Positions 9,177 to 17,307 are shown, counted from the first letter of the stretch. The stretch: DNA of 26,765 nucleotides from Hyphomicrobiaceae bacterium UBA4460 (GCA_002390155.1 DGOS01000016.1:1-26765); one strand, 5' to 3'. Made by a program: numbers and translations. Notes: generated by a model from the letters alone, not told the origin.

Positions 9177-9183
9177 GTGTCAT

Positions 9184-9190
9184 CTCCTCT
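9184..9190 (-). promoter_or_regulatory. infC Shine-Dalgarno (AGAGGAG) that decides the start
   Basis: Read on the minus strand this is AGAGGAG, the only strong anti-16S match upstream of infC. It is seven bases from the in-frame ATC at 9174-9176 and 22 bases from the first in-frame ATG. An ATG at 9181-9183 follows almost directly but is in another frame and opens only a short peptide. Confidence 0.7.
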
Positions 9191-9199
9191 AGTGCAGTT

Positions 9200-9231
9200 G
9201 GCGCCCTCGCCGCGGCGAGGCACGGGGCGCC
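9200..9231 (-). promoter_or_regulatory. Hairpin in the infC leader
   Basis: GGCGCC at 9200-9205 and 9226-9231 can pair. Between them CCTCGCC (9205-9211) and GGCGAGG (9214-9220) form an inner stem. The element ends about ten bases before the infC ribosome site. It could control infC translation or end transcripts coming from the sulfotransferase gene, but no T run follows. Confidence 0.4.
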
Positions 9232-9251
9232 GGAGCCAGTGTCGATCGAGA

Positions 9252-9281
9252 GTTCTACAGGAAGGGAAATAGACCTGACAA
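9252..9281 (-). promoter_or_regulatory. Possible promoter of the infC operon
   Basis: On the minus strand TTGTCA (9276-9281) and TAGAAC (9252-9257) are 18 bases apart. The -35 is close to consensus and the -10 is weaker. It would give a leader of about 70 bases containing the 9200-9231 hairpin. Confidence 0.35.
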
Positions 9282-9360
9282 GTCACGCCGGAGCCATGCG
9301 ACCTGGCAATAACCATGAAACCGGCCGAATCCGGCACGTCGTGGATTGGTCCGCGGTCGG

Positions 9361-10290
9361 CTAGGCCGGGGTCGCCGGGTCCCCGTGCATGACAGGGACG
9401 GGCGCATCAAACGTGCCCCAGCGCCGCTGCGCGCGGCGCATGATCTGGCTCACGAGGCGCACGGCCTCGCCGCTCACGAAGCTCGATGTGTTGTTTTCCA
9501 GTGCGACGGGACGCACAAAGCACGTTTCGTGTCGCGCATCGTGCCATGTCTCCCACAGCTTCTGATCGATCATGTTTTCCGACACGATGTTGGAGACGGT
9601 GTCGCGAGGCAGCAGCTCGAGCGTGAGAGGCGTCCAGCCGGCGCCGCGTGCGAGCTCGGTCAGCGTGTTGTGCGGACGCGCATTGGCGGAGATCCCGAGT
9701 TGCTCGCCGAGCACGCCGACAAACTCGTCGCAGAGCTGGTAGTCGCCGACGAACCAGAAGGTCGACAGGAAGGCGTTCGCCAGGTCGTACTTCTCGTCGT
9801 CGGAGAGGCTCGCGATCTGCGTCCAGGTCAGCTCGAGGAAGTTCTTCAGGATGTAATGCGTAATGAAATTACGCTGCATCGCACCGTACGCCACGTCCAC
9901 GCCGTAAGGCTGCAGACCCTGGGAGATGTAACGGGTCATCCGGTAGTTGTAGTAGGAGACGAAGTGGCTGGCGGGATCGCGCAGCAGTAGACTGCGCTTG
10001 ATCAACCGCCGCTCGAAGAGCGGATCGACCGAAATTCCAAGATAGTGGCCGCTGAGCACGCGAATGTCGTTCGGGCTGGTGATGTCCGCGCCGTCATATC
10101 TGCTCGCGAAGCGCCTGAGCCCCCGCCGCCGCCGCAGACGGTGATAGGCCGATTGGGGCAGAGACTGCGCCAGATGACGGTCAATCGTCCGGCCGGCACA
10201 TTTAGGGACGTGATACACAAAATGCACCGGCGGGGCACTTGCCGCGCGGTGCAAATGAGCCGGTATTTCTGACACTACCCCCAAAGACAT
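9361..10290 (-). CDS. Sulfotransferase-family protein
   Basis: The fold is that of PAPS-dependent sulfotransferases. HVPKCAGRT at 27-35 is the phosphosulfate-binding loop (family form PKTAGTS). LLLRDPASHFVSYYNY at 101-116 is the 3'-phosphate-binding region, with R104 and S108 as candidate ligands. With the ATG at 10288-10290 the protein has 309 residues; an in-frame TTG at 10357-10359 would add 23. Neither has a clear ribosome site, so the start is uncertain. No signal peptide is seen, as expected for a cytoplasmic enzyme. It lies downstream of a GT4 glycosyltransferase on the same strand, which suggests sulfation of a glycolipid or surface saccharide. The acceptor cannot be read from the sequence. 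Confidence 0.75.
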   Translation of the reverse strand: MSLGVVSEIPAHLHRAASAPPVHFVYHVPKCAGRTIDRHLAQSLPQSAYHRLRRRRGLRRFASRYDGADITSPNDIRVLSGHYLGISVDPLFERRLIKRSLLLRDPASHFVSYYNYRMTRYISQGLQPYGVDVAYGAMQRNFITHYILKNFLELTWTQIASLSDDEKYDLANAFLSTFWFVGDYQLCDEFVGVLGEQLGISANARPHNTLTELARGAGWTPLTLELLPRDTVSNIVSENMIDQKLWETWHDARHETCFVRPVALENNTSSFVSGEAVRLVSQIMRRAQRRWGTFDAPVPVMHGDPATPA

Positions 10291-10435
10291 AGCCGCAAGC
10301 TTGACATCGCCATGGTTAACAAAACCTTTCGAGATTGGTTCCAGCGGGGGTGCGCTCAAGGTGTGTTCGCCATCAAGGCAGTGGGTCGGGACGGGAACGG
10401 GGCAGAAACTGGGCAGTCCGCCGAAATTTCACGTT

Positions 10436-11617
10436 CTAACGAAGATGTGACGCGAGATTGGTTCCCAGCAGCTCGTCATAAACAGCGAGCGTGTCCCGCT
10501 GCATGGTCTCAAGGGCAAAGTGACAGCCGACATGGGCGCGGGCCCTTTGACAGATTGTCGCACGTGCGTCCGGTGGGAGCGCCAGCGCCTCGGCAAGACT
10601 CTCTGCTAATGCGGGAGCGTCGCTGGGAGGTACAACCCAACCCGTGAAGTCGCTGCTGTCCGAGGCCGCGATTACGTTCTCTGGCGCAGCGCCGACATCG
10701 GTGACGATGACGGGGCATCCGGCCGCTTGCGCCTCGATACTGGGCCGCCCGAATGTCTCCGCGCGGGTCGATGGAAGAATGCCCACCGTGGCGAGGTTGA
10801 ACGCGGCAGGCATGTCGTCGCAATGGCCGACCAACCGCACGCGGCCCTCAAGTCCGCCGTCCGCGATCTTCTTTTCAAGCTCCTCGCGGTAGCCGTCGCG
10901 GCCGTCAGCGCTGCCGGCGAAGATGACCACGGCGTCTCCCAGCTGGCCCGCCTCGCGCAACAGCCGCGCCGCCTCGATCGTGTGGGTATGACCCTTCAGC
11001 CGGGTCAGGCGTGCGGCTTGCAGAATGACCGGGCATCCCTCCTCGATGCCCCAGGCATCACGGAGGCGCTGGAACCGCGCGGGCGCGATGGCGTCGCGGG
11101 CGAACTGGGCGATGTCGAGACCGCGATGGATCACACGCATGCGCTCCATCGGCACGCCATGGCGCGCGGCAATGATCTCCGCCGTGTAGCGCGAGTTGGC
11201 AATGACGCGATCCCCCCGCGCCATAACGCCGTTATAGGCCTGCTTCAGCGGAAACTGTCTTCGATAGGCGCCGTGATAGGTGGTCACGAACGGCCGCCCC
11301 GTCCTTCGCGCGGCGAGGAATGCGCTCCAGGCAGGCGCGCGGCTCCGCGCATGCAAAAGCGAGACGTCCCGCGCCTCGACAAGCTCTGCAAGGCGCTGCG
11401 CGTTAGCGAGAATGGTCAGCGGGTTCTTGCTTGCAAGCGGCAGACGAATGAGTTCGCCGCCGGCGTTTTCGAGACGCTCTACGAGTCTTCCGCCCTCGGA
11501 AGCCACCAAGGCTTTCGCGCCCGCGGCGGTCAGCGCTTCGGCGATCTCGATGGTCGATTGCTCGCTGCCCCCGGCTTCGAGGCGCGGCACGACCTGCAAA
11601 ATGGTCACCTCTGACAT
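10436..11617 (-). CDS. GT4-family glycosyltransferase
   Basis: A 393-residue GT-B glycosyltransferase. The N-domain begins ILQVVPRLEAGGSEQSTIEIAEAL, typical of GT4 enzymes that bind an acceptor near the first glycine loop. The C-domain shows VIHRGLD, VILQAARLTRLKGH and the family EX7E motif, ETFGRPSIE, followed by AQAAGCPVIVTDVGAAPE. GT4 enzymes transfer a sugar from a nucleotide donor with retention, here probably to a surface glycan or lipid. The start ATG at 11615-11617 has AAGAAAAAG upstream; an open extension to 11854 has no family similarity and runs through the divergent hydrolase gene. The sulfotransferase follows 145 bases later and may be cotranscribed. Confidence 0.88.
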   Translation of the reverse strand: MSEVTILQVVPRLEAGGSEQSTIEIAEALTAAGAKALVASEGGRLVERLENAGGELIRLPLASKNPLTILANAQRLAELVEARDVSLLHARSRAPAWSAFLAARRTGRPFVTTYHGAYRRQFPLKQAYNGVMARGDRVIANSRYTAEIIAARHGVPMERMRVIHRGLDIAQFARDAIAPARFQRLRDAWGIEEGCPVILQAARLTRLKGHTHTIEAARLLREAGQLGDAVVIFAGSADGRDGYREELEKKIADGGLEGRVRLVGHCDDMPAAFNLATVGILPSTRAETFGRPSIEAQAAGCPVIVTDVGAAPENVIAASDSSDFTGWVVPPSDAPALAESLAEALALPPDARATICQRARAHVGCHFALETMQRDTLAVYDELLGTNLASHLR

Positions 11618-11676
11618 CGCTTTTTCTTGGCCTTTGCCTTGCGCGAAGAGCCTTGGATACGCTAGCGCTCGTCTCC

Positions 11677-12489
11677 ATGCAGCATGAACCACAGTTCGTC
11701 GAAATTGGCCAAGACTCGAAGCGCCAAGCATCGAAGCGCCGCCGCATCGCCTATCGCTTCGACGAAGGGCAAGACGCGTCCAGCCCGGCCGTGTTCTGGC
11801 TGTCGGGATTCTTGTCCGACATGGCGAGCACCAAGGTGTCGGCCTTGAGCGCATGGGCGAAGCACGAAGGCCACGCCATGCTCTGTTTCGACTATTCGGG
11901 CCATGGCGTTTCGGGCGGGGACATCTTGAAGGCCTCCGTGGGCGACTGGCTCGAAGAAGCCGCCACCATGCTTGAGCTGCTCAAAGGCAGGCGGGTGATC
12001 CTCGTCGGATCGTCCCTGGGCGGCTGGATTGGGCTCCTGCTGGCGCGCGCGCTTGCCAAAAGCGGAGACGCGCGCCTCGGCGGGCTCGTGCTCATCGCGC
12101 CCGCCTGGGACATGACCGAGAAGCTCATGTGGGAGAAGATGTCGGAGAAGACGCGGGTCATCGTCGAGACGGAGGGCGTCTTCTACGCACCGTCGGACTA
12201 CGACGACGCCTATCCGCTCACCAAGGTTTTGATCGAAGAGGGCCGCAACCATCTCCTCGCGGCGGGCGGCATCGAGGTGGGCTGCCCCGTTCGCATCCTG
12301 CAAGGCCTGCGCGACGAAGACGTGCCTTGGCAGCATGCGCTGGCGCTTGTCGATCTCATCGAAGGCGACGACGTGGAGATCACGCTCGTCAAGGACGGCA
12401 ACCATCGCCTGTCGAGCCCGGAAGACTTGCGGCGGCTCACGCGCACGGTCGGCGCCCTCATCGAGACGGCGGCGTCTCCTTCGGCATAA
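11677..12489 (+). CDS. Alpha/beta hydrolase, ABHD10-like
   Basis: A 270-residue serine hydrolase. The nucleophile elbow is GSSLGG at 111-116, with S113 as nucleophile. An oxyanion-side segment, WLSGFLSDMASTK, and FDYSGHGVSGG are close to those of ABHD10-type thioesterases/esterases. The likely acid is in LRDEDVPWQHAL and the likely base is the histidine in KDGNHRLSSPEDL. The substrate is unknown; an acyl-thioester or ester is the family expectation. The ATG at 11677 is preferred to an in-frame TTG at 11653, though neither has a strong ribosome site. It diverges from the glycosyltransferase by 59 bases and its 3' end overlaps the convergent SDR gene by 32 bases. Confidence 0.87.
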   Translation: MQHEPQFVEIGQDSKRQASKRRRIAYRFDEGQDASSPAVFWLSGFLSDMASTKVSALSAWAKHEGHAMLCFDYSGHGVSGGDILKASVGDWLEEAATMLELLKGRRVILVGSSLGGWIGLLLARALAKSGDARLGGLVLIAPAWDMTEKLMWEKMSEKTRVIVETEGVFYAPSDYDDAYPLTKVLIEEGRNHLLAAGGIEVGCPVRILQGLRDEDVPWQHALALVDLIEGDDVEITLVKDGNHRLSSPEDLRRLTRTVGALIETAASPSA

Positions 12490-13339
12490 GCGATCTCAGT
12501 CCTTCGCGGAACGTCGGATAGCGGAGCTCGACGCCGAGCTCCGATTTGATCAGCGCGTTGCCAATCTTGCGGCTGCCCTGATAGAAGCTCCGCGCCAACG
12601 GCGTGAGATCCGCGTCCTCGAACGCGATCTCCGGCGGCGGCGCAACGCCGATCATCTGCGCCGCATGCGCCACCACGTCGCCAGGCGCGGCGGGCTCGTC
12701 ATCAGCCACATTGTAGATCGCGCCGGCACGAGGTTTCGCGATCGAGGCTTCGAGCACGCGCGCGATGTCGTCCACATGGACGCGGCTGAACACCTGGCCG
12801 TCTTTGTTGATGCGCCGTGCGGTGCCGGCCTTGAGCTTGTCGAACACGCTGCGCCCCGGCCCGTAAATGCCGGCAAGGCGGAACACCTGCACCGGCACGC
12901 CGATCTTCTCACCGAAGTCGAGCCAGTCCTGCTCGGCCACAACGCGCGCTTCGGTCCGCGCACTGTTGGGCTTCGGGACCGTCTCCTCGCTGACCCAGTT
13001 CCCCTGCTGGTCGCCATAGACGCCCACGGTTGACAGATAGCCGATCCACTCCAGGGTCTTGAGTTTGGCGATCTCGTCTCGGTAGCTCGCGAGCACCGGA
13101 TCGCCGTCATCGCCTGGCGGAACCGAATGCAGCAAATGCGTCGTGCCTTGCAGCAGCTTCGGCAATTCAGAATTGCTTTTGTCGCCGGCGAAGCGCGTGG
13201 CCTCAAAGCCTTCTCTGCGCAACTGGCCGATCTTCGGTTCTTCGCGCGCGGTTCCGGCAATCTCCCAGCCTTGGGAGGCGAGAAGGGGCGCGAGCGCCCG
13301 CGCTGAGAAACCGAGGCCGAAAGCGAACAAGCGGCTCAC
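12458..13339 (-). CDS. Atypical extended SDR (NAD-dependent epimerase/dehydratase-like, YeeZ type)
   Basis: The protein has 293 residues and starts MSRLFAFGLGFSARALAPLL, a Rossmann glycine-rich loop of the YeeZ-like atypical SDRs. GYLSTVGVYGD, FRLAGIYGPGR, VHVDDIARVLEA and YNVADDEPA follow in normal SDR order. The classical YxxxK pair is not evident at the expected place (SARTEARVVAEQDW), so dehydrogenase activity is doubtful. The GTG start at 13337-13339 has GGAGG seven bases upstream and overlaps the queG stop as GTGA, indicating coupling; a GTG six codons earlier lacks such a site. It ends the GST-queG-SDR operon. Its role is unknown. Confidence 0.85.
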   Translation of the reverse strand: MSRLFAFGLGFSARALAPLLASQGWEIAGTAREEPKIGQLRREGFEATRFAGDKSNSELPKLLQGTTHLLHSVPPGDDGDPVLASYRDEIAKLKTLEWIGYLSTVGVYGDQQGNWVSEETVPKPNSARTEARVVAEQDWLDFGEKIGVPVQVFRLAGIYGPGRSVFDKLKAGTARRINKDGQVFSRVHVDDIARVLEASIAKPRAGAIYNVADDEPAAPGDVVAHAAQMIGVAPPPEIAFEDADLTPLARSFYQGSRKIGNALIKSELGVELRYPTFREGLRSLMPKETPPSR

Positions 13340-14454
13340 GCGGCAACCTCCAGCCACTCACCGCGAACGTCACTGTCACTCTCTTGTCCGGCAAACGTAG
13401 CGCGCAAGCTGTGAAAAGTTTCAGGAGCTAATCGCGATAGCGCCCACACCGCCATGGCGCGCACCAATGGAGACTCGTCTGAAAGTAGCGCCTCCACTTT
13501 TGGTGCGAGCGCGGTGTCGCCTGAATTGCCTGCGGCGATCAGCACATTGCGCAGGAAGCGGTTCCGCCCCGTACGCTTGATCGGCGTGCCGCGAAAGCGT
13601 TTGCGAAAGCCAGCATCATCCAACATGAGCAACGCATTGAGCGGCGGGTTGTCTGCGCTCGCGCGCACCGTGAGCTTTGCGTCATGCGAGACTTGCGCAA
13701 ACTTGTTCCACGGGCACACGGCAAGACAATCGTCGCAACCATAGATGCGGTTGCCCATGGCCGCACGATATTGCGGCGCGATGTGTCCTTTGTGCTCGAT
13801 GGTGAGATAGGAGATGCAAGCCCGCGCATCGAGCTCGTAGGGCGCGGTGAATGCATTCGTCGGACAAACGTCGAGGCAGCGCCGGCATTCGCCGCAATGA
13901 TCTTCTTCCGGCTCATCGGGCGCGATTTCGGCGGTGGTGAAGATCGAGCCGAGAAAAAGCCAAGAGCCGAACTCCCGCGAAACAAGATTGGTATGTTTGC
14001 CTTGCCAGCCGATACCGGCCCGCGCTGCAAGAGGTTTCTCCATCACCGGTGCGGTGTCGACGAACACTTTCACGTCCCCTTGCGTGAGCGCTTGTACGCG
14101 TCCGGCGAGCACTTTCAGCTTCTTCTTGATGACGTCGTGATAGTCGGCGCGTTTGGCGTAGATGGAAACCGCGCCGTGCGAACGCTTCCGAAGAGCCGCG
14201 AGCGGATCGCCCTCGACGCCGTAGTTCACCGCCAACACGATCACGCTTTGTGCGTCCGGCCACAGCGCGCGCGGGCTCTTGCGTCGCGTGGCGGTCTCGG
14301 CGAGCCATGCCATGTCGCCCTGGCGTCCTTCGGCGATAAACCTGTCGAGCGCATCGCCGATGCCCGCCGGCACATTGGCGGACGTAAAGCGCACGGCATC
14401 GAAGCCAAGAGACTTGGCTTCCTCTGCGATCGTTGATCTTAGGGTAGCTGTCAT
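13336..14454 (-). CDS. queG: Epoxyqueuosine reductase
   Basis: QueG reduces epoxyqueuosine to queuosine in tRNA, the last step of queuosine synthesis, using cobalamin and two [4Fe-4S] clusters. The 372-residue protein has FVDTAPVMEKPLAARAGIGWQGKHTNL (D133 is the catalytic acid position). CGECRRCLDVCP (C187, C190, C193, C197) and CDDCLAVCPW (C240, C243, C247) are the two ferredoxin motifs. A HEAT-like tail (ALAPKVEALLSDESPLVRAMAVWAL) is typical. The ATG at 14452-14454 matches the usual length; an ATG seven codons upstream is possible. It follows the GST gene by 37 bases and is coupled to the SDR gene by a GTGA overlap. Confidence 0.97.
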   Translation of the reverse strand: MTATLRSTIAEEAKSLGFDAVRFTSANVPAGIGDALDRFIAEGRQGDMAWLAETATRRKSPRALWPDAQSVIVLAVNYGVEGDPLAALRKRSHGAVSIYAKRADYHDVIKKKLKVLAGRVQALTQGDVKVFVDTAPVMEKPLAARAGIGWQGKHTNLVSREFGSWLFLGSIFTTAEIAPDEPEEDHCGECRRCLDVCPTNAFTAPYELDARACISYLTIEHKGHIAPQYRAAMGNRIYGCDDCLAVCPWNKFAQVSHDAKLTVRASADNPPLNALLMLDDAGFRKRFRGTPIKRTGRNRFLRNVLIAAGNSGDTALAPKVEALLSDESPLVRAMAVWALSRLAPETFHSLRATFAGQESDSDVRGEWLEVAA

Positions 14455-14491
14455 GCCCGCTTGCCATACCCGCATGATTTGGGGCGCAGCC

Positions 14492-15178
14492 TCAGAAGTC
14501 GAGATTCGTGTATGTCTCTGAAGGCGTGAAGCCGGCCACGCGGTCCTGCAACAGCGGCCGGAAAGATGGCCGCGACTTGACCAGCGCATACCAGTTCTTC
14601 GCGGGCTCGAACTCTTCCCAGGGGACTTCTCCGAGATAATCCAACGCCGACAGATGCGCCGCGGCCGCGAGGTCGGCAAAGCTCATGACATCGCCCGCGA
14701 GCCAGCTCCGGGTCTCGGTCAGATGACCGACATAGGTCAGATGATACCGCAGATTGTCGTGCCCGGCCCGCATGGCCTCCATATCGGGGGAGGCGCTTTG
14801 CGGCCCAAAGCGGCGGAAGACCTTCTCCACTACTAGATAGTCGGTCACTTCGTCGTGGAACTTGTGGTGGATCCAGTCCACCAGCCGCCGCGCCTCGGCT
14901 CGCTCGGCAAGGCCGCCCGGAAAGGGCTGAAAGCCACGGGGGTCGCGGGCCTCCGCCGTGTCGCCGAGATACTCGGAGATCGCATAGCTCCCTGCGATCG
15001 GCGCGCCCTCGTCCGGAACGAAGACAGGCAGCGTCCCGGCCGGGTTTAGGGCCAAAAGCTCCTGGCGCCATTCCCAGGGCTTTTCCTCGGTCAACGCGAC
15101 CTCCAGCCCGCATTCGGCCAAAGCGAGGCGAATTGACCTAGAGAAGGCACATAGAGGATGGTGATGAAGATTCGCCAT
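14492..15178 (-). CDS. Glutathione S-transferase family protein
   Basis: The 228-residue protein has an N-terminal thioredoxin-like domain: LHHHPLCAFSRSIRLALAECGLEV holds the usual active-site region with S/C, and LNPAGTLPVFVPDEG carries the cis-proline loop and glutathione contacts, followed by GSYAISEYLGD. An all-helical C-domain follows, with SWLAGDVMSFADLAAAAHL near 165-185, the N-capping box motif of GSTs. The substrate is unknown. It is the first gene of the GST-queG-SDR run, diverges from uppP across 100 bases and probably carries the operon promoter. No strong ribosome site was seen for the ATG at 15176-15178, but the family start fits. Confidence 0.9.
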   Translation of the reverse strand: MANLHHHPLCAFSRSIRLALAECGLEVALTEEKPWEWRQELLALNPAGTLPVFVPDEGAPIAGSYAISEYLGDTAEARDPRGFQPFPGGLAERAEARRLVDWIHHKFHDEVTDYLVVEKVFRRFGPQSASPDMEAMRAGHDNLRYHLTYVGHLTETRSWLAGDVMSFADLAAAAHLSALDYLGEVPWEEFEPAKNWYALVKSRPSFRPLLQDRVAGFTPSETYTNLDF

Positions 15179-15278
15179 TAATGGCTGTGGCGGCCGTTCG
15201 GTCGGAAATGAATCGCGCGGGGCTAGAGCCTCGTATAGAACCTGCACGCACGTCGAACAAGCGGCGCGACGAGGGGCT

Positions 15279-16076
15279 ATGACCGTAGAGCAGATCATTG
15301 TGCTTGCCGTGGTGCAGGGGATCACCGAGTTCCTCCCCATCTCGTCGTCCGGCCATCTGATTCTTGTTCCCTATCTGCTCCACTGGGCCGATCAGGGGCA
15401 GTTCGTCGACGTCATGGTGCATGTGGGCACCCTGTTCGCGATCCTCATCTACTTTTGGAGAGACGTTTGGCAGATCACGCTGGGCGGTCTCGAACTGTTC
15501 AAGGGCAAGGTCACCCACGAGGGCAAGCTCGCCATCTACATCGTGCTCGCGACCATCCCGGCGGTCGCCTTCGGGCTGTTCCTGAAGAAGTTCGGCTTCG
15601 GCGACTTGGAGCGCAGCGTCACGGTCGTTGCTTGGAACACGGTCCTCTATGGCTTGCTGATGCTTGTGGCCGACATGGTCGGACCGCAAGAGAAGACCAT
15701 CGAGAATATGACCTTGCGCAGCGCGCTGATCATCGGCGTGGCGCAGGCGCTCGCGCTGATCCCCGGCACGAGCCGGTCGGGCGTCACCATGACGGCGGCG
15801 CGGTTCCTTGGCTTCACGCGGCCCGACGCGGCGCGCTTCTCGTTCCTGCTCGGCATTCCAGCCATCGCCGGTGCGGGCGTGCTGACGGTCGGCGAGGCGT
15901 TGGCCGCGGGCGACACCATCACCATGGATGCGGTCTATTGCGCGATCCTGACCTTCTTCGCAGGGCTCGCGGCCATCGCTTTCCTGATGGCCTTGGTCAA
16001 GCGGATCAGCTTCCTGCCCTTCGTACTTTATCGGATGGTTTTGGGCGGCTTCCTGCTGGTGATGATCTACACCTAG
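15279..16076 (+). CDS. uppP: Undecaprenyl-diphosphatase UppP (BacA)
   Basis: UppP removes a phosphate from undecaprenyl diphosphate to recycle the lipid carrier for peptidoglycan and glycan export. The 265-residue membrane protein carries both family motifs: QGITEFLPISSSGHLIL (13-29, with E17 and H26) and PGTSRSGVTMTAARFLG (162-178, with S165 and R166). Around eight hydrophobic segments are visible. GAGGGG precedes the ATG. It diverges from the GST gene and converges with the NDUFA9-like gene with 13 bases between stops. Confidence 0.98.
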   Translation: MTVEQIIVLAVVQGITEFLPISSSGHLILVPYLLHWADQGQFVDVMVHVGTLFAILIYFWRDVWQITLGGLELFKGKVTHEGKLAIYIVLATIPAVAFGLFLKKFGFGDLERSVTVVAWNTVLYGLLMLVADMVGPQEKTIENMTLRSALIIGVAQALALIPGTSRSGVTMTAARFLGFTRPDAARFSFLLGIPAIAGAGVLTVGEALAAGDTITMDAVYCAILTFFAGLAAIAFLMALVKRISFLPFVLYRMVLGGFLLVMIYT

Positions 16077-16089
16077 GCGCGCGCTCGTC

Positions 16090-17064
16090 CTACGCCTTGT
16101 AGATGGAGAACTGCCCGCGCGGGCGGAACTGCTCCAGATAGTCCGGCACGACATTGGCGATCTGCACCGGCTCGATGCCGAGGCCATCCAGCGTGCGCTT
16201 GGCCTTGATCGCAGCCGCACTCACCACGTTGTCGGTCTCAAGCAAGCGCACCTGATCGAGGGTAAGCGGCGGGTTCGGCAGCCATTGCAGAACCGCGCCT
16301 TGCAGCTTGGCGATCCAGAACGGCAGCGGCACCAAAGGACGCGAGCGCATCGAGTAAGCGAGCACGCGCTCCATGACCTGGCGCATGGTGAGGATCTCCG
16401 CACCGCCAAGCTCGTAGGGCGCCTTGGTACTCGTGCGGCCTTCCAGCGCCGCCACGATGCTCTGCGCAACGTTGCCGACGAAGACCGGCTGGAACTTGGT
16501 GTGCCCGCCGCCGATCAGCGGCAGCATTGGCGATAGGCGCGCAAGCGCCGCGAAGCGATTGAAGAATTCGTCCTCAGGTCCGAAGACGACAGAGGGACGG
16601 AAGATCGTGGCGTCCTTGTAGGCGTCCTTGATGGCCGCTTCGCCCGCGGCTTTGCTGCGGGCATAGATCGAGGCTGAGCTCGCGTCGGCCCCGATGGCCG
16701 AAACGTGGACCAGCGTTCCGACGCCGGCCGCCTTCGCGGCCTCCGCGACATTGCGCGCGCCCTCGTCCTGCACGGACTTGAAGGTCTGTTTGCCGGTGGG
16801 TAACAGGATGCCGACGAGGTTGACGACGGCGTCTGCGTCCTGTGCGGCGGCCAGCAGCGAGTCGGGAAAGCGGACATTGGCCTGGACCGGCACGATCTGG
16901 CCGACCCCGCCTAAGGGCTGGAGATGGCCGGCAAGCTCCGGCCGCCGGACGGCGACCCGGATGCGTGCGCCCGTCTGCGCGATGGCCCGGACCGTGTGCC
17001 GGCCCAAGAAGCCCGAGCCCCCGTAGACCGTTACCAACGCCCGATTATTGAGTGCGATGCCCAC
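16090..17064 (-). CDS. Complex I NDUFA9-family atypical SDR
   Basis: The 324-residue protein has a Rossmann loop, VYGGSGFLGRHTVRAI (GGSGFLG at 15-21), then VVNLVGIL, VHVSAIGADASSASIYARSKAAGEAAIKD and FRPSVVFGPEDEFFNRFA. The last two are characteristic of the NDUFA9 subfamily, whose mitochondrial member is an accessory NADPH-binding subunit of respiratory complex I. Y and K of YARSKAAGE could serve as the YxxxK pair. Bacterial members may help complex I assembly or quinone synthesis; this is unproven. The start is GTG at 17062-17064 with AGAGG about eight bases upstream. It diverges from the tRNA-Leu gene. Confidence 0.88.
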   Translation of the reverse strand: MGIALNNRALVTVYGGSGFLGRHTVRAIAQTGARIRVAVRRPELAGHLQPLGGVGQIVPVQANVRFPDSLLAAAQDADAVVNLVGILLPTGKQTFKSVQDEGARNVAEAAKAAGVGTLVHVSAIGADASSASIYARSKAAGEAAIKDAYKDATIFRPSVVFGPEDEFFNRFAALARLSPMLPLIGGGHTKFQPVFVGNVAQSIVAALEGRTSTKAPYELGGAEILTMRQVMERVLAYSMRSRPLVPLPFWIAKLQGAVLQWLPNPPLTLDQVRLLETDNVVSAAAIKAKRTLDGLGIEPVQIANVVPDYLEQFRPRGQFSIYKA

Positions 17065-17150
17065 TTAGATGCCTCTTAACCCCGACGCGCTATGGTGCCG
17101 CTCAGCATTACACGAGGGATGCTGTGCCTTGAAGGGAACTCTTCAGGCAA

Positions 17151-17179
17151 TTGACAATGGGATGCACCGATCGTACCTG
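17151..17179 (+). promoter_or_regulatory. Probable promoter of tRNA-Leu
   Basis: A perfect TTGACA (17151-17156) is followed after 17 bases by TACCTG (17174-17179), a weak -10. The predicted start falls about five bases before the mature tRNA 5' end. Position and -35 are convincing; the -10 is poor. Confidence 0.5.
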
Positions 17180-17190
17180 AACGCCTTCAA

Positions 17191-17277
17191 GCCCAGGTGG
17201 CGGAATTGGTAGACGCGCTAGCTTCAGGTGCTAGTGCCCGCAAGGGCGTGGAAGTTCGAGTCTTCTCCTGGGCACCA
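17191..17277 (+). tRNA. tRNA-Leu, anticodon CAG
   Basis: An 87-base class II tRNA. The acceptor arms GCCCAGG (17191-17197) and CCTGGGC (17267-17273) pair fully, followed by discriminator A and an encoded CCA. The D-loop region contains GGAATTGGTAGACG. The anticodon stem CTAGC/GCTAG encloses the loop TTCAGGT, giving anticodon CAG for CUG codons. A long variable arm (TGCCCGCAAGGGCG) is typical of leucine tRNA, and the T-arm contains GTTCGAGTC. Ribonuclease D, a tRNA 3'-processing type of enzyme, is encoded 29 bases downstream. Confidence 0.97.
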
Positions 17278-17288
17278 AATTCGCCGCG

Positions 17289-17307
17289 CCCCCTTTTGCT
17301 GAGGGGG
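17289..17307 (+). promoter_or_regulatory. Hairpin between tRNA-Leu and rnd, overlapping the rnd start site
   Basis: CCCCCT (17289-17294) pairs with AGGGGG (17302-17307) around a seven-base loop. No T run follows. The 3' arm contains the only purine-rich ribosome-site-like sequence before the GTG at 17307 and reaches into that codon, so it could mask rnd translation or mark the 3' end of the tRNA precursor. Confidence 0.45.

Noticed and set aside
9091..9183. Short out-of-frame peptide starting at the ATG 9181-9183, directly after the infC ribosome site
   Set aside because: The spacing is only about one base, too short for efficient initiation, and the peptide has no features. The in-frame ATC fits better.
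11618..11854. N-terminal extension of the glycosyltransferase to 11854
   Set aside because: The GT4 fold begins at the ATG at 11617; the extension is Arg/Ser-rich and antisense to the hydrolase gene.
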